Positions 39,936 through 49,825 of a stretch of DNA of 64,000 bases are shown piece after piece. Origin of the DNA: Isochrysis galbana (Eukaryota > Haptophyta > Isochrysidales > Isochrysidaceae); assembly GCA_018136815.1 (NCBI GenBank), contig CM030938.1:3735448-3799447 (forward strand). The letters are read 5' to 3'. The translations under genes were made by a program, and so were the position numbers. The first letter of the stretch is position 1; each line of letters opens with the position of its first letter. Below the pieces are notes generated by a model. It ran no database searches, was not told the origin of the DNA, and saw nothing but the letters and a program-made list of their open reading frames with translations.

Positions 39936-40935
39936 TCCGCCTTCTTTCTATTCTAAATTCCGTCTCGACATCTCTAGAATCATCGTTGAACAGCGTCTCG
40001 ATCCCTCCGTCGTGCGGACTTTCCGTCGTCCGACTCCCGACAGGAAGACCACTCTCATCCGTCCCTTGACATGCTCGCCCACCGCTTCCTCCATCCCCAC
40101 CCGATGCTCGCCTCGCCCATGCACGAGATCTTCGGCGGTGACATGCTCGCTCCGACCTCGCAGCTTCTGCGTATGCTCGACCGCCACACAATACTCGATC
40201 CGTTTGGCCTGAGTGAAACCACCGAGCAGTGCTCAGAGCGCTCATCGACGTCTCAGCCGCTTGTGCGTGAGACAGACACAGCATACCAGATAGCGGTCGC
40301 AGCGCCGGGGTTGAAGCCTGAAGATATCTCAGTCACCATCGACCAGGGCGTGCTCCGCGTCCACGGCGAGTCCAAAGTCGAGCGTGAAGGGTGGGTGCAG
40401 CATCTCCGCGTGGACCGCGCAGTGCAGCTGCCACAGTCTATGATCGATGCGGATGCGATCGAGGCGACGCACGACCACGGGCTTCTTTCAGTCACAGTTC
40501 CCAAGAAGAGCCTGCCCGAGCCGCGTCGCATCGCTGTGCGTGTCACATCGCCTGAAACCCGCGAATGTGGCCCCGAAGTCGTTGAGACCAAGATGCAGCC
40601 GCAGGAAGACCCAAAGGCACAAGAAGTATCTCAGTGAGACGCGCGCGCGATGGGAGATGGAATGCAGAGACAGAACGAGCACTTTCTAGAGCAAGCAAGC
40701 CATTCAAACTCCGGCCAAACTCAGCTTACCCGGTGCTAAGGAATGTGGGATGCATGACGGGCAGGTGAAGTGCGGGCTGGCGGGCCAAGCAGTGCATGAC
40801 TTCGTGCTAGATGGGGTGTGACATTTGCTTGGCGCTCATGCACGAGAGGAAGAAGGAGGAAGTGAAGATAGAGCGTCTAGAATATAAGCTAAGTTGAAGA
40901 CAGGTAGAGATACGCGCAGTCTAGGGTAGGACGAG
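39936..40935 (+). repeat. 1-kb inverted repeat, left arm
   Basis: It is matched by the reverse complement of 42870-43851. The only difference I find is an 18-bp block (CAGGAAGACCACTCTCAT) in the left arm upstream of the gene. The arms include the whole Hsp20 gene and roughly 300 bp downstream. Confidence 0.95.
40071..40637 (+). CDS. small heat shock protein (Hsp20/alpha-crystallin), copy 1
   Basis: ATG at 40071, 188 aa, no intron. The N-terminal part is Met/His/Leu-rich (MLAHRFLHPHPMLASPMHEI). The alpha-crystallin domain runs from about residue 64 (VRETDTAYQIAVAAPGLKPE) through VLRVHGESKVEREGW to the signature HGLLSVTVPKK (about 142-152), followed by an I-x-V type tail motif (RRIAVRV). Family role: ATP-independent holdase chaperone that binds unfolding proteins as oligomers, usually heat-inducible. 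It is identical in protein to the copy at 43168-43734. Upstream CTAGAATCATCGTTGAAC and TTCTATTCTAAATTC contain loose nGAAn/nTTCn units that could be heat-shock elements, but this is not firm. Confidence 0.93.
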   Translation: MLAHRFLHPHPMLASPMHEIFGGDMLAPTSQLLRMLDRHTILDPFGLSETTEQCSERSSTSQPLVRETDTAYQIAVAAPGLKPEDISVTIDQGVLRVHGESKVEREGWVQHLRVDRAVQLPQSMIDADAIEATHDHGLLSVTVPKKSLPEPRRIAVRVTSPETRECGPEVVETKMQPQEDPKAQEVSQ

Positions 40936-40949
40936 ACAAGAGGTGGTGG

Positions 40950-41125
40950 TTTGCCTATCCGCTCGAGCCGCTTTCAAAAAACCTAGCTAGGGAACCACTT
41001 ACCACTGCTCTAAAGTATTTCTCTGGACTCCTCTGTTAGCTGCAGCCAGAGTTCTTCATTACGAGGGATCGATAAATCCGCCATCTCCTCTGAATTCGGT
41101 CTCGACATCTCTATAATTGTTCGAG
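40950..41125 (+). repeat. diverged partial copy of the Hsp20 upstream region
   Basis: CCTATCCGCTC, AGGGAACCACTTA, ACGAGGGATCGAT, ATCCGCC and TCTCGACATCTCTA occur in the order seen upstream of copy 2 (43960 down to 43810, reverse strand). No coding part follows. It suggests a third, lost gene copy or an older duplication. Confidence 0.7.
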
Positions 41126-41609
41126 TCTAGCAGTCTAGCATGAGCTATGCCCATAGGTTAGGTTAGTGCTGATAGCGAGTACTTGATGTACATGATGAGC
41201 TGTAGCATGAGTCTTGCGACGACGATGGAGCGAGACTCACGTGAGGGCGCAAGTAAATCCCCACGGGACTAAGAGCAGCACTCTACCACAAAACGCATCC
41301 AGACACTCCCCCATAACACATATTAAAAAAATCTTAAAAAACTAGCCGCTACTTGCTACTTGCACGGCGCGAGGCAGATTGCTAGTGCTATTCCTAACTA
41401 CCCTCCCTTTCCTACCACTTCCCCTATCCCCTCCCCCCGTTTCCTTCTCTGGAAAATGGGGGGAGGGGAGGCCGCGCGCGCTGCTTCGACCAGGGGCGTG
41501 AGACAGAGGGGGAAAGAGTGAGTGATGTCCCTATTCGGGTGTTCGTCCCGCCGTCCCGCCCCCTCGGGGGCCGGCACTTGGTAGGAGAATTTATCTTTGT
41601 TCGAGGGAT
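41126..41609. other. spacer of the inverted repeat, no gene
   Basis: AAAAAAATCTTAAAAAACTAG plus GCACGGCGCGAGGCAGA near 41330-41375 resembles reversed sequence near 45370-45440, probably a shared element end. The rest is unassigned. Confidence 0.35.
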
Positions 41610-41955
41610 TTATGTTATATTTCTGATGCCTAGTTCGGTCGCTACTTGCGCCAAGGCCAAGGCGTCCGAGATCTCCAAATTGAAATCTTTGTCAACGGTG
41701 TATAAGGGAGTGATCATTTTGCGAAGGTGCTTGTTGCTCGGGGCGTGTAGCCCAAGTCTTTCTCTCTGAGTCTTCAGGCGCTGGAAGAAGCCTACCATCG
41801 CCTTGACTAGCCAGTGGTACCTCGAGAAGATGGCTCTTAGAATGGCTTTTGTCGATCTCGCCTCGGCGTTGCCGTAGTGGACGTTGTAGAAGTCCGTTAG
41901 TATATACCTCCATGCCAAGATACCTAGATATCCCGAGGAGGGGTGCGGTCTGTCG
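41610..41955 (-). CDS. small unknown protein, LAWRYILTDFY family
   Basis: The minus frame gives YLGILAWRYILTDFYNVHYG, then TKAILRAIFSRYHWLVKAMV and an end in SDALALAQVATELGIRNIT. It is clearly related to 51852-52205 (YLLAWRYILTDFYRIHYDN). No ATG precedes the shared block; the upstream sequence is in repeat R1. Helical, AT-richer than host genes, function unknown. It lies within the spacer of the Hsp20 inverted repeat. Confidence 0.4.
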
Positions 41956-41984
41956 ACCTGATAGCAGGAGAGACGCTGCCACTT

Positions 41985-42275
41985 TCTCACTGGCAGGCTT
42001 GCCTGCCTCGCGCGCCCTAGCCTGTCGTGGCCAGCCCATCGCTCCACCCCCCCCTCCTCCCCTGGTCGACAGGCAGACAGGTGCAGATTGGGGGCCCCCG
42101 AGGCTCAGGAGCGCCAGCGAGGGAGAGGCAGGGGAGGCCAGGCCCCCGCCCCAGCCTCCTCTGCCCCCTGAGCTGGCCTCCAGGAGCCTCCAGGGGTCGC
42201 CAGCAGTCAGCTGCAGGCCTGTCGCAAGCACGCCATCGCGCGTGCCGCAGGAGAGAGGAGAGTGAGCGCGGAGAA
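41985..42275 (+). repeat. dispersed repeat R1, copy 2
   Basis: Close match to 2831-3125, with GTCGACAGGCAGACAGGTGC and GCGCCAGCGAGGGAGAGGCA. Here it is directly joined to R2. Confidence 0.8.
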
Positions 42276-42580
42276 GGGGGTGGGCGGAGCGAGAGCTGTC
42301 GGGACTGAGGACGCCGCCAGCCCGGTAGGCGTAGGAGGAAGGGGGGAACGGATCACCGGGGGGGGGGGGGGGGGGGGGCACCGGACCATATCTAAGCCCT
42401 TTACCCCTATCCCCCTAGCCCCCTAGTAGTGCACACGGGGAGTCGTCTGATGGCGGGGGGGAAAGGGGAAAGGGCCGGGGGGGGGGGGGTAGAAAGTTTT
42501 GCTGCGTGAGTAGGAAGTAGAGGGTCCACAGCCGCGTGTGCAATGAGACTATTAAGAATTTAATTTAGTAAGAGATAGTA
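42275..42580 (+). repeat. dispersed repeat R2, copy 2
   Basis: It matches 29160-29500 (GGACCATATCTAAGCCC and flanking blocks). It contains a roughly 20-base G-run near 42358. Confidence 0.7.
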
Positions 42581-42689
42581 CGTTGCATTAGGCTGATAGC
42601 AGGTCTAATATCATATACTACTAGTAGTATCAGGTATCAGGTCGGCGAGACTAGAACCTGACGTCCCAACACTGCCATGCTGCGGGCGC

Positions 42690-42835
42690 AGCAGCCGCCC
42701 GTCATCTCCGCCTGCCCACAACAAGAGAAAAGGCCGCAAGGCAAGAGGAGCAGAGAGGCAGAGGGAACGGGCGTGGCTATAGAGTAGAGAAACTAAAGCC
42801 GCACGCGGGGCGAGAAATTAAAAAGGGTTTTACTC
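42690..42835 (+). repeat. dispersed repeat R4, copy 3
   Basis: GGCCGCAAGGCAAG, GGGCGTGGC and GCGAGAAATTAAAAAGGGTTTT, as at 3690-3915 and 22215-22360. Confidence 0.55.
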
Positions 42836-42869
42836 GCATACGCTCATCCACCCAACCACCATCTCATGA

Positions 42870-43851
42870 CTCGTCCTACCCTAGACTGCGCGTATCTCTA
42901 CCTGTCTTCAACTTAGCTTATATTCTAGACGCTCTATCTTCACTTCCTCCTTCTTCCTCTCGTGCATGAGCGCCAAGCAAATGTCACACCCCATCTAGCA
43001 CGAAGTCATGCACTGCTTGGCCCGCCAGCCCGCACTTCACCTGCCCGTCATGCATCCCACATTCCTTAGCACCGGGTAAGCTGAGTTTGGCCGGAGTTTG
43101 AATGGCTTGCTTGCTCTAGAAAGTGCTCGTTCTGTCTCTGCATTCCATCTCCCATCGCGCGCGCGTCTCACTGAGATACTTCTTGTGCCTTTGGGTCTTC
43201 CTGCGGCTGCATCTTGGTCTCAACGACTTCGGGGCCACATTCGCGGGTTTCAGGCGATGTGACACGCACAGCGATGCGACGCGGCTCGGGCAGGCTCTTC
43301 TTGGGAACTGTGACTGAAAGAAGCCCGTGGTCGTGCGTCGCCTCGATCGCATCCGCATCGATCATAGACTGTGGCAGCTGCACTGCGCGGTCCACGCGGA
43401 GATGCTGCACCCACCCTTCACGCTCGACTTTGGACTCGCCGTGGACGCGGAGCACGCCCTGGTCGATGGTGACTGAGATATCTTCAGGCTTCAACCCCGG
43501 CGCTGCGACCGCTATCTGGTATGCTGTGTCTGTCTCACGCACAAGCGGCTGAGACGTCGATGAGCGCTCTGAGCACTGCTCGGTGGTTTCACTCAGGCCA
43601 AACGGATCGAGTATTGTGTGGCGGTCGAGCATACGCAGAAGCTGCGAGGTCGGAGCGAGCATGTCACCGCCGAAGATCTCGTGCATGGGCGAGGCGAGCA
43701 TCGGGTGGGGATGGAGGAAGCGGTGGGCGAGCATGTCAAGGGACGGTCGGGAGTCGGACGACGGAAAGTCCGCACGACGGAGGGATCGAGACGCTGTTCA
43801 ACGATGATTCTAGAGATGTCGAGACGGAATTTAGAATAGAAAGAAGGCGGA
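42870..43851 (-). repeat. 1-kb inverted repeat, right arm
   Basis: Reverse complement of 39936-40935 lacking the 18-bp block. The arms are separated by 1934 bp. Confidence 0.95.
43168..43734 (-). CDS. small heat shock protein (Hsp20/alpha-crystallin), copy 2
   Basis: 188 aa from the ATG at 43734. The protein is identical to the copy at 40071-40637, with the same alpha-crystallin domain and RRIAVRV tail. The two genes point toward each other across the spacer, so transcripts from both would converge. The 5-prime side lacks the 18-bp block found at copy 1, and beyond the arm (43852-43960) the upstream sequence is unlike that of copy 1, so regulation could differ. Either a very recent inverted duplication or an assembly artefact would give this near-identity. 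Confidence 0.93.
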   Translation of the reverse strand: MLAHRFLHPHPMLASPMHEIFGGDMLAPTSQLLRMLDRHTILDPFGLSETTEQCSERSSTSQPLVRETDTAYQIAVAAPGLKPEDISVTIDQGVLRVHGESKVEREGWVQHLRVDRAVQLPQSMIDADAIEATHDHGLLSVTVPKKSLPEPRRIAVRVTSPETRECGPEVVETKMQPQEDPKAQEVSQ

Positions 43852-44499
43852 GTGATCGATCCCTCGTCATGGAACAGTGGAGTCAGGAGAAAAACTTAAA
43901 TGTAGGTGTAAGTGGTTCCCTATGTTTTTTAGAAAGAGCGGATAGGCTTGACGTTGATAATTTATAATACCGTGGGAATAGGACCCAGGCCCTCTGAGCC
44001 TCGATGGGAAATTCGTATTCACCGTCTTTGCTCAGAGCCTCCAACCAACCCATGCCATCAACGTCAACGTCGATGACGGATGACGGGATGACGGTGGTGC
44101 ACGCAGCCGCAGAGCCGCAGAGTTGCGAGTTCGTCCCGTAATTAGAATTTATTTCAATTGAGAATATGCTGGGAATAAGGGTGAAGCTGCAATGCAGGTG
44201 CAGTGCAGCGGCATGTAGCCGCATGCGGATGCAGGTGAAGACGAAACGGTGAAGGCGGTGGGCTGGGTGGCCATAAGCCTAAGCTACAACCTACTTTTAT
44301 AAGTGGGGGTCAATGGGAGCCTCGCGCCCCCCCTCTCTCCATCGCGGACACCCCCCGGGGTGGGCCCGTACAATCAACCTCAGGCCCTGCCTTCTGGCAG
44401 GGGCTGGGCATTCAACAATCTGACCCAAACCCCCAGTGGGCGCGGGCCGTGAGCCGCACTCCCGCAGGTCCTACCTAGGCCCGCATGGATGGGCTTGCC
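43852..44499. other. upstream flank of Hsp20 copy 2, no gene
   Basis: 43852-43960 is homologous to 40950-41080. The rest has no supported gene. Confidence 0.4.
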
Positions 44500-44690
44500 C
44501 TCGTGCTGCCGTGCTTACTCCTCCCCCCCATCCATGGTCGCCGGGTAGACAGGGGACTCTGGGAGGCACCCAAGGCCATTGAGGCGAGCGAGGGAGAGGC
44601 AGGGGGGGACACGGCTGAGCCCCAGCCTCCACCGCCCCCTGAGCTGCCCTTGCTGGCTTGCTCGCCCTCTGGGCGTCCCTGAATGAATGA
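44500..44690 (+). repeat. dispersed repeat R1, copy 3 (diverged)
   Basis: It retains GCGAGCGAGGGAGAGGCAGG, GAGCCCCAGCCTCC and CCCCCTGAGCT from the R1 family but is shorter and more diverged. Confidence 0.55.
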
Positions 44691-46319
44691 AGGACCTCTG
44701 AGAGCAGGGCTCCTTTGGGTCAAGATTACCCGAAAGGAGGACACCTGGAATCTAGACCTGACAACTGACAAACAGGCTAGAAGGAACGAAACGAGAACCT
44801 GAATTCTATCTAGGTCGCTAGGGACGAACCCTACCACCTACCAACCTAGAGCAGTGCCTGAGCTTCACTGTGTGGCCGCCGCACGGCGAAGGACCTAGAG
44901 ATAAGAGCCTAGAAATCGAATCCCATCATCTAGGATGAATGCGACAGGCGCGCCCGACGCCGCTGACCCGCCGCGATTCCCATGACTACTACGGCCGAAC
45001 TCAAGAGGCGAGAGCCTCCGGGGTCACGGTGGTCTATCTACGCCCTCCTCGTCCGCCGGTGGCTAGCGCGCCCCGCGTCGATCTCCGCCTCTCCGCCTCC
45101 ATTCTTGAATGGCACCCGCTCCCAGCGGGCGTACCCATACGACATATCCGAATGGAGCGCTCTAGCGTTCTCGCCCGCCATGTCGGCGCGCTCTATTTGC
45201 TGGTTGACGGAGGGTGACCAATCGCTATCGCAAGAGGCGAAGGGATCAGACCTATGGCAATATCTTGCAACGCCGAGGGGAGGGGGAAACCAATACTCAC
45301 ACGTCGAAACCTCGCTCGGAAGCTGGCCCCAACTAGGGTAAGATAGCGCCCGAGCGAAGTTAGCGCAGGCTCCTAGGAGCAGCACAAGCACTCTGCCTCG
45401 CGCCGTGCAAGTAGCGGTAACTTTGAAAAGATTTTTTTCGACGGAACGCGACCTTGAGGTTGCAGTCTCTCGGCGCGCTCCATCGCAACCAACTATAAAG
45501 TTGGAAATGGAAAACGGATATCAGATATAGAGAAAGACGTACCCCATCACGTGCTGTGAGTGAGGGACCGGGTGAAGGCAAGTAGCTTTGCAGATGCAGA
45601 CGACTATACAAAGACGAACACGACCACAACCACACCGACAAGCTAATACTAAAATTGATGCAAGAGCGCAAACGGAAAAGATCGGACAACCCTAGTAAGC
45701 ACTACGTGGGCCCTCGCACGCCACGCCAGATGCATCGTTGGACTGCACGCGGCACGGATATCTGAGTTTACAAGAGCAAGAGGCGCTCAGTCGCCCGTCT
45801 GGAGACCATGTTGGTGTAGTGGCAATGCCCAATGAGAACGAGGAGTAAAAGGAGAATAATGCCAACGAACGTCGCGGAGCGCAAACTAGATCACAAGTAT
45901 ATGCCATGCCTGCTGCTACCCAAGGTAACAAGTCGGCGTGCATCGTTTCTCGATTGCATCGCGATTTATTGCGTGTTGTGACCACCACATCGCGCTCGAA
46001 TGGCCGCATGACAACGACCGACTTGATCCACAGTGGAGGAATGGATCCCACATGGGTGGAGGAATGGATCCCACATGGTGCCATCACATAGCATGCACCC
46101 ATGGACGCCGTGCAGCTATGTTCGCACGTTGAGCTGGGGGATCCAAAGGTTGGGGTCAGGAAGAGGGTGACATTGAGGTCAGGTGCAAGTAAGGGTCGGC
46201 CCCTCACTATGTGGGGGCCTCAAGAGTACAAACAAGCGTCGATCCCGTCGTTTCGAGGAGGGGAGCGTTCCGCCAAGGAGCCACAGTAATGCCGTCGCTG
46301 CCTGAGCCTTGCTTGCGGG
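44691..46319. other. intergenic, no supported gene
   Basis: A minus ORF at 45038-45391 (containing HSDMSYGYARWERVPFKNGG) has some coding character but no ATG or domain. The GACGGAACGCGAC motif is at about 45447. A 24-bp duplication of GGAGGAATGGATCCCACATG lies at 46033-46077. ORF 45692-46207 has no family features. Confidence 0.3.
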
Positions 46320-48163
46320 TTAGGAGACAGTCGCCGCCACTTCAGCCAAGCTTTCTGCCTCCTTCATAGCTCGTGCCGCTGCGGCCATGGCATCCCACCC
46401 ACCGACGCTCTGCTCGCTGTGCAAGAGGTTGTCGGAACGCGGCATATCCACCTCGGCATCGGCAGGGGCATCAACGATGGCATGACCAGCAGCCGCTGCG
46501 AGGGCTCGCAGCTCCACTGCCGCCGCCTCGGCCGCCGCAGAAGCTACCTTGGTGGCGGCCTCGGCCGCGGCGGCCGCGGCGGCCGCGGCCGCTAGGGCAC
46601 TGTCTGGGCCGAGAATGGCTCCAGCACGAGTTTGGCTGGTACTACGCACTGATCGAGTCGTGTCGTCGTCGACTGTAATTCCATCATCAGCGAGATCCGC
46701 AGCAGTATGAGACTTCTCGAATGAGACGCTATGTGCTGGGGTTAGCGCATCGGACACCATACTGCTTGTGGTGGCCATACTGGCCTGATGCGTCGACGAA
46801 ACGCCTTCACTCGTAGATAACAGCTCATCATCAGGTGTTTCCTCCGCGTGGTCCTCTCGGAAGACGCGGTCAAGGATCGCCTCAATGGGGTGGTCAAAGA
46901 GGAAAGGAACCAATGGGATGCACAAGATACCAGCGGCGGTGGGAAGCCACGAAAAGATTCCCTCAAGACGCGGTGGGCCAAGCTGCCGGGGGTAGCGGAA
47001 TGTGCGCAGGGGAAAGTTGAGGGGAGTATACCGAGGTAGCTCAGTGCGCTTACCAAAGCCTGAGAGGAAATCAACATGAGCGCGGGAGGCTATCAATCCA
47101 ATTGCGGAGGCACAGGTGACGATGGCGCTTCACTCGGTGGCCACGTGCTCGGAACCATCGGGCTCAAGCAACAGGGCATGCAGCAGTGATACAAGCTTTC
47201 TGCGCAGCAGACGGTATGAGCTGGTGCGGAAGATGTGGAGCTGCTTGGCTACTGGCACACCGGCATTTAGAAGTGCCGTCTCCGCACTGTGAACGACGTT
47301 GTGGATGAATGTGGCTGGGAGGAGCATAGTCGCAACAGCCTGGAAGAGGGCCGCGCGGAACACGGAAAGCGCCACAGGCGCTGCCTTGGGTTTGCGCATG
47401 TGCGCCTCGAATCCGCAGACAATTACCTGGATCCAGCGAGGGCGCAGGACAATGTTGAGTTTGCGTCAAGCTGAGGACAAAGTGGCGTAGCGGCTCGTGC
47501 AACAAACAAGCGCTCACATCCAGAGTGACGTAGGCCCACGAGATGGCGTAGCTCGCCCGCACCCATGCGCGCGCCACCATTGGTCGGAGAGACTCCCCTG
47601 AAACGGAGGATACAGGAGCGGCCAGCTCTTGTGAGTTCTACTTGGTGGGGTTCAATTCGGGGGGCGAGAGCAATCAAAAGAGCAGGACTCGGTAGCGGCG
47701 TGAATGCGCATGCGCTCATACCGATCTCGGATGTGAAGGCGGTAAGTCTGTACTTGACAAGCATTACGCGAAGGGACTCCATCACGCGGCGCAACTGGCC
47801 ATCTCCCCTCATAACGCGCCGAACGATCATCTCGATCCGTCGCGTCTGCCTCCGCACCCCTCCCTCGTGCCCCGCCGGCTCCAGCGCCGCCGCCGCACCG
47901 TTGCCGACCGCCTTGGCCGCAGCGTTGGAATTGGCGACAGCACTGTGATGGGAGGAGGAGGAGGAGGAGTGGGTGGCCGCGGCAATCTTGCTCGTATGGC
48001 CGGTGGGCGTTCTGCCTGGCTGTGCGTGGGCGAGGGTAGAGGGCTCTGTGGGAGAGAGCGGGAGAGTGTGGTTGGTCTCTAGCTTGAGAGCGCTGGTGGT
48101 GGATGCGGCCAGTAGCAGGAGGAGGAGGGCGGCCGGTGGTGGCCGTCGGCCGGCAGAGGGCAT
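46320..48163 (-). CDS. MTFP1/MTP18-like mitochondrial fission process protein, four exons
   Basis: I read exons 48163-47722, 47597-47518, 47426-47259 and 46982-46320, about 450 aa. The exon 3 end is the least certain. The join gives TAFTSEIGESLRPMVARAWV, RASYAISWAYVTLDVIVCGF, EAHMRKPKAAPVALSVFRAA, LFQAVATMLLPATFIHNVVH and SWLPTAAGILCIPLVPFLFD followed by HPIEAILDRVF. This is the whole MTFP1 core (SEVGE-RP-vRASY, FQ-iAS-lP-fTI, P-lP--fD-PIE). Family role: an inner-membrane mitochondrial protein promoting fission. Unusual here: an N-terminal signal-like hydrophobic stretch (ALLLLLLAASTTSA) with a Ser/Ala-rich linker, and a roughly 190-residue C-terminal tail with an Ala-rich run and DAPADAEVDMP. 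Targeting to another organelle is therefore possible. Confidence 0.82.
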
Positions 48164-48369
48164 TGGGAAGGGAGAAGGGGGGGAGGGGAGGATCGCGTGA
48201 GGAAGGGGGAGAGGAGGATAGCGAGGGGGAGGGAGAAGCGCAATACCGACTTAAAGAGAAGGGGAGAGAAGAGGAGAGAGGAGAGAAAGAGGGAGAGAGG
48301 GAGCAGGGTGTGCATGGGAGAGAGAGAGAGATCGCGCGGAGAGAGAGGGTGGGGGAGGACAGGGGGGGG

Positions 48370-48376
48370 GGGGGGG

Positions 48377-48446
<70 letters not shown>
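48370..48446. repeat. G-run and (GA)n microsatellite upstream of the MTFP1-like gene
   Basis: About 15 G and about 65 bp of GA on the plus strand; on the gene strand this is (CT)n, about 210 bp before the ATG. Confidence 0.95.
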
Positions 48447-48450
<4 letters not shown>

Positions 48451-49559
48451 CCGCGCCGCGGAGGGTGGAGTCGAATGAATGGAGGAGCCGAGCTCACAGA
48501 AATGAAATTGAACGGGCTCCAATGTGAGGAGGAGAAATAAGCCCACGAGTATCTTGTACTCTTACTACGAGGGTAGGAGGATGTACAGCGCGCCTGACCG
48601 TCTCTCTCCCTCTCAGCCCAGAAAATCATTGAATCACCTGCGTTGTACTGAATAATCCGAGAGAGACGGAGAGGAGAGAGAGACAGGAAGACATGGTGTT
48701 GAGGAGAATAGTAAGTAGTAGCGGAGGAGAAGCCTGAGAAAACCAGGGTAGACTCAGGGCCGGATGGCAAGGGGGGGGGGGCGGGTCTCTTCAGTCTTCA
48801 GGGCCGAGGATGGCCGCTATAGTTAAAAGAAGACCTCCTGATGACGAGGCCCGCAGCGCGGGGGGGGGAATGGCACAGGCAGCAGTCCTCGATGCTTCAT
48901 CTACTCCTCTACTCCGTAAAGGTGGCCGGGGGCTCAGCGCACGCGGGGGCTCAGCGCACGCCGCTAGGGCCGCTACGCCGCTCGGGCCTGAGCTGCCACG
49001 AAGGCTCCTGCGGGCCTTCCTTCCTAGACCATTTTGAAGGCCCAAGCGCGTGCAGGGGACATGCACTACGCACTACGCACTACGTAGTGGCACTACGTGC
49101 ACATGCACATGCACATGTCCAGGCTGTTCGCTGTTCGCCCGGACGGACGCGCGCCGCGCTCGCCGCGATGATTCCTGTCGCACAACTGTCACATCCACGA
49201 TCGACTCTCTACTTTTATAATGACTGAGCGCGCTCTTTGATCTTTGGCTTTGGTATAATAATAATAAAACATCTGAGCGTTAGTACCACTACCACTACTC
49301 CCACTAGCCCGGTACTATCACGAGCCACCCCTCAGCGCACTTGCCCGTACTATCGCGGTGGTGCCCATGCGGCAACCATCGCGGCTTGTGTGAGGCAGAG
49401 CGCCATCGCCGAACGCATCGCCAGAGTAATCTCAAACAGATAAGATTTCCTACATTTGCACGCACGCACATTCACGGTAACGCGCGCGACACTTATAGTA
49501 ACACAGTAGAACGCGCGCGACAACCACGTGCAGAGAAATGAGAGAACGACGGGAGAAGA
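48447..49559. other. intergenic, no gene seen
   Basis: It contains ACTACGCACTACGCACTACG and GCACATGCACATGCACATG short repeats near 49065-49115. No supported ORF. Confidence 0.35.
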
Positions 49560-49715
49560 GCCCGTAAGATCGGCGGGGGAACCCGTAAGACCCGCGGGGG
49601 AAATCGGCGGGGGAACCCGTAAGACTCGGCGGGGGAACCCGTAAGACCCGCGGGGGGGGAAATCGGCGGGGGAACCCGTAAGACCCGCGGGGGAAGCTGT
49701 AGGAGAAGCTGCAGG
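49560..49715. repeat. GGCGGGGGAACCCGTAAGAC minisatellite
   Basis: About four imperfect units alternating AAGACCCGCGGGGG and AAATCGGCGGGGGAACCCGT. Confidence 0.85.
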
Positions 49716-49825
49716 ACTCCCCACGCAAGGAGATTATAACAGTAGAAGCGAATGGATAATGGATGTATCCATAATACCCCCTCCTAAGCGGAGTACGGGT
49801 ACGACGCTTATACAGCGAATAGGAG

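Noticed and set aside
47423-47540. Read-through of the MTFP1-like gene into LDANSTLSCALAGS as coding
   Set aside because: It breaks phase with the next exon; splicing at 47518/47426 restores the family sequence.
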